Source: Rhizobiaceae bacterium
GTDB taxonomy: Bacteria; Pseudomonadota; Alphaproteobacteria; Rhizobiales; Rhizobiaceae
Direction: 5' to 3'
DNA: 7,823 bases
Assembly (NCBI GenBank): GCA_021648425.1
Contig: JAKISV010000133.1
Span: 1 to 7,823 of the forward strand
Position 1 is the first letter of the stretch; each line of letters begins with the position of its first letter. The notes under the pieces are model-generated. The model was not told where the DNA came from. It searched no databases and saw only the letters and a list, made by a program, of their open reading frames with translations. This document shows, piece after piece, positions 1-5,993 of the stretch. Made by a program: the position numbers and the translations under genes.

Positions 1-45
1 AAAACGCGGCATTTCACCAATATCATATTGTCCTGGAGGTAACAT
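1..45 (-). CDS. N-terminal fragment of a gene running off the left edge, possibly a molybdopterin-dependent (sulfite-oxidase-like) oxidoreductase
   Basis: Reading leftward on the minus strand from the ATG at 43-45, the frame is open to the window edge and gives MLPPGQYDIGEMPRF. The LPPGQ...(F/M)PRF pattern near the start resembles, from memory, the N-terminus of sulfite-oxidase-like molybdopterin enzymes, but fifteen residues cannot settle the family. The frame stays open upstream to a TGA at 85-87, so a GTG at 76-78 or TTG at 73-75 could also start it. I prefer the ATG because the conserved-looking residues begin right after it, although its ribosome-binding site is weak. The gene diverges from the membrane-protein/TetR unit, so the dyad at 104-124 lies between the two and could act on both. 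Confidence 0.4.
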   Translation of the reverse strand, partial: MLPPGQYDIGEMPRF

Positions 46-103
46 AGGTTTTGCTCTTGTCGGTGCTGTTGCCAACACGGGATGTCAGGCTTGCTTCTAT
101 TTC

Positions 104-124
104 CATACCATATAGTATGGTATG
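104..124. promoter_or_regulatory. Perfect inverted repeat, probable TetR-family operator overlapping the promoter
   Basis: The arms CATACCATA (104-112) and TATGGTATG (116-124) are exact reverse complements around a three-base centre TAG. Two more outer base pairs follow after one mismatch (TT at 101-102, AA at 126-127). The size and symmetry fit a TetR-family operator, and a TetR regulator is encoded as the second gene downstream. A promoter is likely to overlap it: TTGCTT at 91-96 and TAGTAT at 113-118 are 16 bases apart, though neither box is strong. Binding here would block transcription of the unit starting at 147 and perhaps of the divergent gene on the left. The link to this particular TetR is inferred from position. 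Confidence 0.65.
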
Positions 125-146
125 AAATAAAACAAGGATAACTGCC

Positions 147-506
147 ATGATTTATGCCGCCATTGTCACCAATTTCTCTATTTTTCTCATCCATGTTTTT
201 GGCGGCGGGCCAACCGTTGCCGGGCCGTTGTTGGCGGCTAAAGACATCGAGACTGTGCCAAAACTTACCAATTATTATTGCTGGCACCTGGTGACCATTG
301 TGCTGTTTGTCATGGGGTTGAGTTGGGTGTGGTTTCTGGTTGATGAAGCTGCCATTGAAGTGGCGATACTTGCTAGCGGACTTAGCATTGCGTTCACCAT
401 CTGGGGAGTGGTTTTGGTTTTATGGAAAAAGCAGAAATTGATTGAGATGCCACAGTGGATATTGTTCGGCTTTTCTACAGCTGTATCCATCGCGGCACTT
501 TGGTGA
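147..506 (+). CDS. Small four-helix integral membrane protein, function unknown
   Basis: This 119-residue protein is mostly hydrophobic, with likely membrane helices at about residues 3-28, 45-65, 68-93 and 101-118. The loops are short, including KDIETVPKLTNYY after helix 1 and KKQKLIEMPQ before helix 4. Helix 1 carries HVFGGGP, and YYCWHLVTI enters helix 2. Such His- and Trp-bearing patterns recur in small uncharacterised membrane proteins of alphaproteobacteria, as far as I recall. No catalytic motif or named family is evident. The ATG is preceded by an AAGGA ribosome-binding site at 134-138. The TetR gene follows after 12 bases, so the two are almost certainly co-transcribed from the operator-promoter at 91-124. 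The protein is the probable target of that regulator, as a transporter, stress or envelope component, but the substrate is unknown. Confidence 0.8.
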   Translation: MIYAAIVTNFSIFLIHVFGGGPTVAGPLLAAKDIETVPKLTNYYCWHLVTIVLFVMGLSWVWFLVDEAAIEVAILASGLSIAFTIWGVVLVLWKKQKLIEMPQWILFGFSTAVSIAALW

Positions 507-518
507 TAATTCATCGCA

Positions 519-1109
519 ATGACTGAAGATGCAAACAGGCGTATGAGCAAACAAGACTGGCTGTTGCTTGGGCTTGATGTGCTTGAATGCCAGGGTCTTG
601 GCGGATTGAGGGTCGAGCGCCTTTGTAAAAGTGCCGGCAAAACCCGGGGTTCATTTTACCATCATTTTGTTGATCACAATGCATTCATTATTTCCCTGCT
701 GGAACATTGGCAGAAAAATTCCACTGATCGCATTATTGAACTGGCTGGTAAATTCAGCGATCCGCGTGAACAACGAAAGGCGCTGGTGCAGCAGGTGGTT
801 GAATTATCACCGATCCTTGAAACCAGTATTCGAGGGTGGAGCGAAAGCGATCAACGGGCGCGGGCTGTGTTGCGGAAAGTGGATGATGCCCGGCTGAAAT
901 TTTTACGCAAGGGTATTGGCGCACTGGCGCGCGAAGCAGGCGTTGAATTATCGAATAGCGAAGTTTCGGAACTGGCGATATTGAATTATGGTCTTTTTAT
1001 CGGAGTGCATGCGCTTAAACCGGACACTTCACGCAACTACTATCTCAAAATCAGCGAACTATCAGAAGCAATGCTTGAATCGTGGCTGGAGAAAAAGGCA
1101 GCGCGCTAA
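519..1109 (+). CDS. TetR/AcrR-family transcriptional regulator
   Basis: The 196-residue length is typical of the family. The N-terminal DNA-binding domain covers about residues 10-60, with the helix-turn-helix at roughly 30-50; recognition-helix residues TRGSFYHHF are at 42-50 and the helix-4 motif follows. The rest is a variable all-helical ligand and dimer domain, whose stretch IRGWSESDQRARAVLRKVDD (about 104-123) resembles that of many uncharacterised TetR regulators. It lies 12 bases after the small membrane protein gene, as the second gene of the unit, and probably represses that unit through the dyad at 104-124. The ATG at 519 has a poor ribosome-binding site. An in-frame ATG at 543 (MSKQDW) is preceded by ACAGG and may be the true start, giving 188 residues. 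The ligand cannot be told from sequence. Confidence 0.9.
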   Translation: MTEDANRRMSKQDWLLLGLDVLECQGLGGLRVERLCKSAGKTRGSFYHHFVDHNAFIISLLEHWQKNSTDRIIELAGKFSDPREQRKALVQQVVELSPILETSIRGWSESDQRARAVLRKVDDARLKFLRKGIGALAREAGVELSNSEVSELAILNYGLFIGVHALKPDTSRNYYLKISELSEAMLESWLEKKAAR

Positions 1110-1526
1110 TCAGGCATGGTCGCTTTCACACAGTGTGTGATCAGACAGAGACTGGATGACATAACATTCACCGATATTCTTGCCCGCACATTTGCTGGAA
1201 ATTCGCATCAGTTCCTTTTCGAGGTTCTTTAGCTGTCTGATTTTATCGCGAACATGAGCAAGATGCTGGGTGGCAATCTGGTCGGCCTCATGACAGGATT
1301 TATCAGGGTCCGCAGACAAGTCAATCAACTCTCTGATCCGGGAAATGGCAAGGCCCAGATCTCGGGCATGGCGAATAAATGCCAGACGCTCCAGTTGAGA
1401 TTTGGTGTAACGGCGCTGGTTGCCCGCAGAACGCTCTGGTGCTTCAATCAGTCCCATTTGCTCATAATAGCGGATAGTGGGAATTTTTACGTGGGCACGT
1501 TTGGACATTTCGCCGATGGAATACAT
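1110..1526 (-). CDS. MerR-family transcriptional regulator, possibly metal-responsive
   Basis: This 138-residue protein has a MerR winged-helix domain: YSIGEMSKRAHVKIPTIRYY at 2-21, then YEQMGL, and the wing GNQRRY at 35-40. A long dimerisation helix follows at about 79-112. Cysteines are at 78, 113, 121 and 133. C113 and C121 are eight residues apart, the spacing of the CueR metal loop (C112/C120), and C78 sits just before the dimer helix as in ZntR and PbrR. This suggests a thiol or metal effector, but no transporter or chaperone gene is adjacent. The start is well supported: AGAGGAGG (1533-1540) lies 6 bases upstream of the ATG. A MerR-like operator dyad lies just beyond it at 1546-1560. 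The stop codon abuts the convergent tetR stop with no bases between them. The gene follows prpE on the same strand after 92 bases. Confidence 0.88.
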   Translation of the reverse strand: MYSIGEMSKRAHVKIPTIRYYEQMGLIEAPERSAGNQRRYTKSQLERLAFIRHARDLGLAISRIRELIDLSADPDKSCHEADQIATQHLAHVRDKIRQLKNLEKELMRISSKCAGKNIGECYVIQSLSDHTLCESDHA

Positions 1527-1532
1527 AATTAA

Positions 1533-1540
1533 CCTCCTCT
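1533..1540 (-). promoter_or_regulatory. Strong Shine-Dalgarno of the merR gene
   Basis: On the minus strand the sequence reads AGAGGAGG, followed by TTAATT and the ATG at 1526. This near-perfect anti-16S match at good spacing fixes the start. Confidence 0.85.
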
Positions 1541-1545
1541 ATAAT

Positions 1546-1560
1546 CTATAGTCACTAGAG
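1546..1560 (-). promoter_or_regulatory. MerR-type operator-like dyad upstream of merR
   Basis: On the minus strand this reads CTCTAGTGACTATAG, a dyad around a single central G with one mismatched pair. The AGT-N-ACT core flanked by TA and CT/AG resembles operators of metal-sensing MerR proteins such as PbrR and CadR. It lies only a few bases upstream of the ribosome-binding site. I could not place a clean -35/-10 pair with the 19-20 base spacer typical of MerR-activated promoters, so simple autoregulation is the likelier role. Poor candidate boxes are CTAACA (1567-1572) and TATAGA (1545-1550) on the minus strand, 16 bases apart. Confidence 0.42.
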
Positions 1561-1602
1561 GAAATATGTTAGATCGACTTTATATGCAAGGGTGCGACCT
1601 GT

Positions 1603-1618
1603 TACCATAGATACGGTA
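1603..1618. promoter_or_regulatory. Imperfect dyad resembling the TetR-unit operator half-sites
   Basis: TACCATA (1603-1609) and TACGGTA (1612-1618) form a dyad with one G-T type mismatch around a two-base centre. The first half-site is identical to that in the operator at 104-124 (TACCATA at 106-112), and the second differs by one base from TATGGTA. The centre is two bases here and three there, which argues against strong binding by the same protein. It ends one base before the prpE stop codon and lies in the leader region of merR. It could also form a weak hairpin in the prpE-merR message, but no U-run follows, so it is not a Rho-independent terminator. Confidence 0.25.
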
Positions 1619-3526
1619 TCATTGTGCCAGCCCGCGCGATTTCAAGTCCGCAGTGATTTCATCCAATATCACCGGGTCATCGATTGTGGCTGGCATTTTC
1701 CACTGCTCAGCGTCAGCGATTTTTTGCATGGTGCCACGCAGGATTTTTCCCGACCGGGTTTTGGGCAGACGTTTGACGCAGATGGCTTGTTTAAAAGCGG
1801 CAACGGGGCCGATTTTTTCACGTACCAGCTTTATTACTTCTGTTTCAATTTCTTCGGGTGGGCGGTTCACGCCCGAATTGAGAACAATAAACCCCAGCGG
1901 CATCTGGCCTTTCAGTTTGTCGGCTATGCCGATAACCGCGCATTCGGCCACATCGGGGTGGGCTGCTAATACCTCCTCCATGCCGCCGGTTGAGAGGCGA
2001 TGGCCGGCAACATTGATGATGTCGTCGGTGCGCGCCATGATATAAAGATAGCCGTCATCGTCGATGTAACCGGCGTCTGAGGTTTGATAGTAGCCTGGAA
2101 ATTCGGTCAGATATGAGTCTCTAAAACGATCACCAGCATTCCATAGCGTTGGCAGACAACCGGGTGGCAGGGGCATTTTGAGAACGATATTGCCAAGCGT
2201 ATTGGTATCAAGAGGCCGACCGTCATCATCAAGCACTTTGACTATGTAGCCGGGCAGGACAACAGCGGGGGAACCGTATTTTACCGGCAGTTGGCCAAGG
2301 CCAATGGGATTACAAACGATTGGCCAGCCGGTTTCGGTCTGCCACCAGTGGTCGATTACCGGGACGTTCAGCTTATTTTCAGCCCATTGAATGGTATCAG
2401 GGTCGGCGCGCTCTCCGGCCAGAAACAGCGTTCGAAATGATGACAGGTCGTGTTTTTTGATAAATTTGCCATTAGGATCTTCTTTTTTGATGGCGCGAAA
2501 AGCTGTCGGGGCGGTGAACATAGCAGCGACTTTGTGTTCTTCAATTATGCGCCAGAACGTTCCTGCATCGGGTGTGCCGACGGGTTTCCCCTCGAACAAA
2601 ATTGAAGTGGCGCCGTGTAAAAGCGGGCCGTAAACGATGTAGGAATGACCAACAACCCAGCCCACATCGGAAGCGGCCCACCAGGTTTCGCCAGGCTTGA
2701 TGCCGTAAACGGCTTCCATCGTCCATTTGAGAGCAACCATGTGCCCGCCATTGTCACGCACAACACCTTTGGGTTCTCCGGTGGTGCCTGAGGTGTATAG
2801 GATATAAAGCGGGTCGGTGGCGGCAACGGGGACGCAGGGCTGTTTTGCTCCGCTGGCAATCGCAGTGTCCACCACTTGTTTATAGTCAAAATCCCGGCCC
2901 TCAATCAGCTCACAAGGAGATTGTTCACGCTGCAGGATAATGGTGATTTCAGGTTTGTAATTTGCAAGTGCAATCGCTTCATCAAGAAGCGGTTTATATT
3001 TAACAATGCGCCCTGGTTCGATGCCACAGGAAGCCGAGATTATCAGTTTTGGCGAAGCGTCATCAATGCGTGTGGCCAGTTCAGCAGCAGCAAATCCTCC
3101 AAAAACGACGGAATGGATTGCACCGATACGAGCGCAGGCCAGTAGTGACACTGCTGCCTCAGGCACCATTGGCATGTAGATAATAACGCGGTCGCCTTTG
3201 GTGATACCTTTGGCGGTGAGCACTGAAGCGAGGGCTTCCACTTCTTGGAGTAACCGGGAGTAGCTATAGGTCTTTTGGGAGCGGGTAATCGGGCTGTCAT
3301 AGATAATGGCGGCCTGATCGCCACGGCCACCTTCCACATGGCGGTCGAGGCAATTATAACAGGTGTTGCAAGTGGCACCAACAAACCACTCACCATAAAC
3401 GCCACGGCTTTTGTCGAATATTTTTTCCCATGGCGTTATCCAGTCAATATCTGCCGCCGCCTGCGCCCAGAATTCTTCCGGTTTAGATTTCCAGGCCTGA
3501 TAAACTTCATGGTAACTACTGGTCAT
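1619..3526 (-). CDS. prpE: Propionyl-CoA synthetase (propionate-CoA ligase, AMP-forming)
   Basis: This enzyme activates propionate with ATP and CoA to propionyl-CoA in the cytoplasm, normally feeding the methylcitrate or methylmalonyl pathway. At 635 residues it matches PrpE, and the whole adenylate-forming architecture is present. The N-terminal cap is at about 4-60. The phosphate loop YTSGTTGEPKG is at 244-254, followed by VVRDNGGHMVALKW, which is characteristic of PrpE rather than Acs. WWQTETGWP is at 394-402, the hinge region RTDDIINVAGHR at 499-510, and PKTRSGKILR at 588-597 carries the catalytic and acylatable lysine K594. The ATG is preceded by GGGAGG, and a good promoter lies at 3558-3586. 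No prpB, prpC or prpD gene is adjacent. merR follows 92 bases downstream on the same strand. A general acetyl/propionyl synthetase is the only realistic alternative. Confidence 0.95.
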   Translation of the reverse strand: MTSSYHEVYQAWKSKPEEFWAQAAADIDWITPWEKIFDKSRGVYGEWFVGATCNTCYNCLDRHVEGGRGDQAAIIYDSPITRSQKTYSYSRLLQEVEALASVLTAKGITKGDRVIIYMPMVPEAAVSLLACARIGAIHSVVFGGFAAAELATRIDDASPKLIISASCGIEPGRIVKYKPLLDEAIALANYKPEITIILQREQSPCELIEGRDFDYKQVVDTAIASGAKQPCVPVAATDPLYILYTSGTTGEPKGVVRDNGGHMVALKWTMEAVYGIKPGETWWAASDVGWVVGHSYIVYGPLLHGATSILFEGKPVGTPDAGTFWRIIEEHKVAAMFTAPTAFRAIKKEDPNGKFIKKHDLSSFRTLFLAGERADPDTIQWAENKLNVPVIDHWWQTETGWPIVCNPIGLGQLPVKYGSPAVVLPGYIVKVLDDDGRPLDTNTLGNIVLKMPLPPGCLPTLWNAGDRFRDSYLTEFPGYYQTSDAGYIDDDGYLYIMARTDDIINVAGHRLSTGGMEEVLAAHPDVAECAVIGIADKLKGQMPLGFIVLNSGVNRPPEEIETEVIKLVREKIGPVAAFKQAICVKRLPKTRSGKILRGTMQKIADAEQWKMPATIDDPVILDEITADLKSRGLAQ

Positions 3527-3557
3527 GAGATGCCTCCCGCAATGACATTGTGTGTGA

Positions 3558-3586
3558 ATTATAGGGCAGGAGAAACACAGGGTCTA
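3558..3586 (-). promoter_or_regulatory. Sigma70-type promoter of prpE
   Basis: On the minus strand TAGACC (3581-3586) and a consensus TATAAT (3558-3563) are separated by exactly 17 bases. This predicts a transcription start near 3551 and a leader of about 25 bases carrying GGGAGG before the ATG at 3526. An 11-base dyad ATTGG-G-CCAAT (3586-3596) touches the outer edge of the -35 box and could be a regulator site. Because of this promoter, prpE need not be co-transcribed with the SGNH hydrolase gene upstream. Confidence 0.65.
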
Positions 3587-3605
3587 TTGGGCCAATGGGA
3601 TAAGT

Positions 3606-4325
3606 TCAGAGATTTTTCCGGATATGGGTCACCAGCACATCTGCCCACTCCCGATATCCCTTTTCGCTGGCATGGAAGCCGTCGCGGGAGAAATTTTCAA
3701 CAGAGGGATCCCAGACCCCTTCCGGAATTTGCGCCATGCGTTCGCGGCATAAAATTTCACCATGGCTGCGTAATTCTCGTGAACGGATACCAAGAATTTT
3801 GTTGAGTGGTGTGGGCAGGGAAGGGATATGGGACATATCGAGAATGGAGGACCAAATCAATTGCGCATCGGGAAAGCGGGTTTTTAACGCGTATATCAGG
3901 GTGCCAAACTCGCGACAAAAACGCCTGCCCGTATGAAAATTTTTGGCATCATTGGTGCCGACATTGAGAATAATGTGAGTAAAATCCTGACGCTTGATAT
4001 TGGGAACGACATAATCGCGCAATTGACCGGCAGTGGCTGAATTGCAGCCGGCAATTCTGATCTTTGTGGGACGGGAGGTTTGTTCAGCCAACAGTTTAGC
4101 CAGTTGGCCGCCAAGGGAATGATTGATGTCGTCAACGCCAACACCGGCTGCTGATGAGTCTCCGATGAGTAAAAGGGAGATGGTCTTGCCAGTGCCGTTT
4201 TTGGGTGCAACCAATTGTGGTTGGGGCGGAGCAAGGCGCAGTGCCCTTCGCCTTAACGACAGGCCCTGCCAGATATATATCGGAAGGCAGACCCAGGAGA
4301 TAACAGCAGCCAGTTTGTTGTTCAT
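3606..4325 (-). CDS. Membrane-anchored SGNH/GDSL-family hydrolase (esterase or lipase type)
   Basis: This is a serine ester hydrolase of the SGNH fold. In the 239-residue protein starting at 4325, residues 4-24 form an uncleaved signal anchor followed by the basic RRR (25-27), so the N-terminus is probably anchored and the topology uncertain. Block I is LLLIGDSSAAGVG (52-63, nucleophile S57). Block III is NVGTNDAK (121-128). Block V is DGFHASEKGY (215-224, with D215 and H218 completing the triad). A TTG at 4355 would add ten residues, but the ATG at 4325 has a CAGGA ribosome-binding site (4333-4337) 7 bases away and is preferred. The gene diverges from the strictosidine-synthase-like gene across an 80-base spacer. 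The substrate is unknown; acyl-ester, thioester or polysaccharide-acetyl targets all occur in this superfamily. Confidence 0.88.
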   Translation of the reverse strand: MNNKLAAVISWVCLPIYIWQGLSLRRRALRLAPPQPQLVAPKNGTGKTISLLLIGDSSAAGVGVDDINHSLGGQLAKLLAEQTSRPTKIRIAGCNSATAGQLRDYVVPNIKRQDFTHIILNVGTNDAKNFHTGRRFCREFGTLIYALKTRFPDAQLIWSSILDMSHIPSLPTPLNKILGIRSRELRSHGEILCRERMAQIPEGVWDPSVENFSRDGFHASEKGYREWADVLVTHIRKNL

Positions 4326-4333
4326 TGATAAGT

Positions 4334-4378
4334 CCTGTTGCTTGGATATGAACAATCAGGAATAGTTCAAGCAACCGG
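4334..4378. promoter_or_regulatory. Long inverted repeat in the divergent spacer, probable regulator site
   Basis: GTTGCTTG (4337-4344) and CAAGCAAC (4368-4375) are exact reverse complements 23 bases apart. After one mismatch the match continues outward with CC (4334-4335) and GG (4377-4378). The left arm overlaps the ribosome-binding site of the minus-strand hydrolase gene. The arms flank the candidate plus-strand promoter. A further TTCAAG copy at 4383-4388 repeats the TTCAAG at 4366-4371. The arrangement suits a dimeric or tetrameric regulator controlling both divergent genes. The regulator is not identified. Confidence 0.4.
4338..4366 (+). promoter_or_regulatory. Candidate promoter of the strictosidine-synthase-like gene
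   Basis: TTGCTT (4338-4343) and AATAGT (4361-4366) are separated by 17 bases and match the consensus at three and four positions. The start would fall near 4373, giving a leader of about 33 bases with GGAG (4395-4398) before the ATG. The -35 box lies inside the left arm of the inverted repeat. An opposing minus-strand pair (TTGAAC at 4382-4387, TATTCC at 4359-4364, 17 apart) is a weaker candidate for the hydrolase gene. Confidence 0.3.
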
Positions 4379-4405
4379 CAGGTTCAAGTAGGGTGGAGAA
4401 ACGTA

Positions 4406-5494
4406 ATGGTGAAGACAGTGATTAAACTGACCGGGCTGGCGATAGTTGCGTTAGCGGCATACCTGTTGGCGTGGCCTGTGCCGATTGATCCAGTGGCGTG
4501 GAATGCACCAAAGTCGGCTGGTTATACGGGAGATTTTTTACCGAATGAAAAACTCAAGGCGCTGGAATTTCTTGAGCTTGATGGCCGTGAAGGCCCCGAA
4601 GATGTGGCATTTGGCAGTGATGGTTTAATATATGCAGCAGTGATTGGCGGTGTTATTCTGCGTATTGATCCGGCAAGCGGTGATGTTGCTCAGTTTGCAA
4701 AAACTGATGGCAGGCCATTGGGAATAGAATTTGGCAGCGATGGTATTCTTTATGTGGCCGATGCCTATCGCGGCCTGTTGGCCATTGACGAAGATGGCAC
4801 GGTTAGTGTTCTTGCTGAAAAAACGGATAGTGGTTCACCAATCAAATATGCCGATGATCTGGACATTACGGCTTCAGGCATAGTTTATTTTTCAGATGCT
4901 TCGACAAAATTCGGCGCGCAGGAATTCAGCGGCACTTTGTCAGGTTCTCTGCTTGATTTGATGGAGCATGGGCCAAACGGGCGAATACTAAAATATGATC
5001 CGGCAACAAAAACAACGACGGTGGTGGTTGATGGTTATAGTTTTGCCAATGGGGTCGCACTGGCCAATGATGACAGTTATGTTCTTTTCACCGAAACGGG
5101 AACTTATGCGGTGCACAAATACTGGCTGAGCGGGGACAAGGCGGGCCAGGTGGAAACGATCATGGAAAACCTTCCCGGCTTTCCTGACAATATCAACAAT
5201 AATGAGGATGGAACTTTCTGGCTGGGGTTGGTGAGCCCGCGTTCAGGAGCAATAGATGCTTTGTCGGATAAGCCGTTTTTGCGCAAAGTTGTGCAAAGAC
5301 TACCCGCAAGCCTGCGTCCTGGCCCGCAGCGATATGGTTTTATCGTTCGGATTAATGGTGAAGGCAAAGTGCTGGAAACTCTACAAGACCCATCGGGTGG
5401 ATACGCGCTTACAACCGGAGCGGTTGACGGGCCGGACGGAATTGTTGTGGTAAGCAGCCTGACGGAGCCGCGACTGGGGATTTTGCCAAAGTGA
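4406..5494 (+). CDS. Membrane-anchored strictosidine-synthase-like / SMP-30-type six-bladed beta-propeller protein
   Basis: Residues 4-23 are a hydrophobic signal anchor; the rest of the 362-residue protein should lie outside the cytoplasmic membrane. The body has propeller repeats of the type FGSDG(L/I)(I/L)Y (69-76 and 109-116). The block characteristic of the strictosidine synthase/APMAP family follows: YFSDASTKF (161-169), LMEHGPNGRILKYDP (185-199), FANGVAL (213-219), LFTETGTY (227-234), KYWLSG (238-243) and LPGFPDNINNN (256-266). E65, N215 and D261 are candidates for the metal-site residues of SMP-30-like propellers. Bacterial members are thought to be lactonase- or arylesterase-like hydrolases. 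True strictosidine (alkaloid) synthesis is not expected. The GGAG site 7 bases before the ATG supports the start. The gene converges on the DUF2231 gene with 7 bases between stops. Confidence 0.88.
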   Translation: MVKTVIKLTGLAIVALAAYLLAWPVPIDPVAWNAPKSAGYTGDFLPNEKLKALEFLELDGREGPEDVAFGSDGLIYAAVIGGVILRIDPASGDVAQFAKTDGRPLGIEFGSDGILYVADAYRGLLAIDEDGTVSVLAEKTDSGSPIKYADDLDITASGIVYFSDASTKFGAQEFSGTLSGSLLDLMEHGPNGRILKYDPATKTTTVVVDGYSFANGVALANDDSYVLFTETGTYAVHKYWLSGDKAGQVETIMENLPGFPDNINNNEDGTFWLGLVSPRSGAIDALSDKPFLRKVVQRLPASLRPGPQRYGFIVRINGEGKVLETLQDPSGGYALTTGAVDGPDGIVVVSSLTEPRLGILPK

Positions 5495-5501
5495 TTCGCA
5501 G

Positions 5502-5966
5502 TCAGCTGGCAGGAATATTTACATTGACGCCGAATTCATAAACCAGTTGGCCGCCATAATAGGCAGTAACAATAATCAGGGCTGCCAAAATCAATTCCAC
5601 AAAAACGATTGCTCCGGTTCCACGTTTGCCCAGAACAGACTGGCGATACCATAAATAGGCGCGTATCAGGCCCCAAACGGCAAAAGCGCTGGCAGTGATC
5701 CCGCCAAGGGTTTCGTGGGTTTCAGTCACCGCTTCCGCCACCCCTCCCTCTTTCGCAATATCCAGAGCAATATCCCCGAATATTGCCGCGATTGTTGCGC
5801 CCGTTCCGGCGAGAAATGCAAGGCCGGCTGACAGATTGGCAACGCCACCGCGACCGGCAAGGGGAATATTTCTAATGGCCGCGTACAGGTCGAGCACGAA
5901 CAGGCTCAGAAAAAATACTATTGGAAAATGGATCAGGAGTGGATGGATTTGCTCCAGAGACAGCAT
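5502..5966 (-). CDS. DUF2231-family integral membrane protein
   Basis: This 154-residue protein has four predicted membrane helices at about 10-30, 44-66, 87-107 and 118-140. The N-terminus IHPLLIHFPIVFF (H8, H13), the TETHETLGG segment before helix 3 (H84) and the C-terminal YYGGQLVYEFGVNV (136-149) are the hallmarks of DUF2231. The conserved histidines near helix ends have led to suggestions of heme or metal binding, but no function is established. The ATG at 5966 has GGAG about ten bases upstream. The gene has its own upstream region with nested dyads and a candidate promoter. It converges on the propeller gene and is followed by no recognisable terminator, the spacer there being only 7 bases. 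Confidence 0.85.
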   Translation of the reverse strand: MLSLEQIHPLLIHFPIVFFLSLFVLDLYAAIRNIPLAGRGGVANLSAGLAFLAGTGATIAAIFGDIALDIAKEGGVAEAVTETHETLGGITASAFAVWGLIRAYLWYRQSVLGKRGTGAIVFVELILAALIIVTAYYGGQLVYEFGVNVNIPAS

Positions 5967-5993
5967 GACAATTACACTCCGTTTAAATCTTTG

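Noticed and set aside
1126..1140. Perfect 15-base palindrome TCACACA-G-TGTGTGA near the tetR/merR junction, as a terminator or operator
   Set aside because: It lies inside the merR coding end, codes for in-frame HTLCE, and has no T-run on either side. It is short enough to occur by chance.
1592..2045. Open frames on the plus strand opposite prpE
   Set aside because: They lie wholly antisense to a strongly conserved prpE frame, have no ribosome-binding site worth noting and resemble no protein; they are shadows.
1110..4325. SGNH hydrolase, prpE and merR as one operon
   Set aside because: They share a strand, but prpE has its own good promoter after a 79-base gap and merR has its own strong Shine-Dalgarno and upstream dyad after 92 bases. 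Functional linkage is not evident.
4326..4355. TTG start at 4355 giving a longer SGNH hydrolase
   Set aside because: The ATG at 4325 has a well-spaced CAGGA site and begins directly with the signal anchor; the extension adds only polar residues before it.
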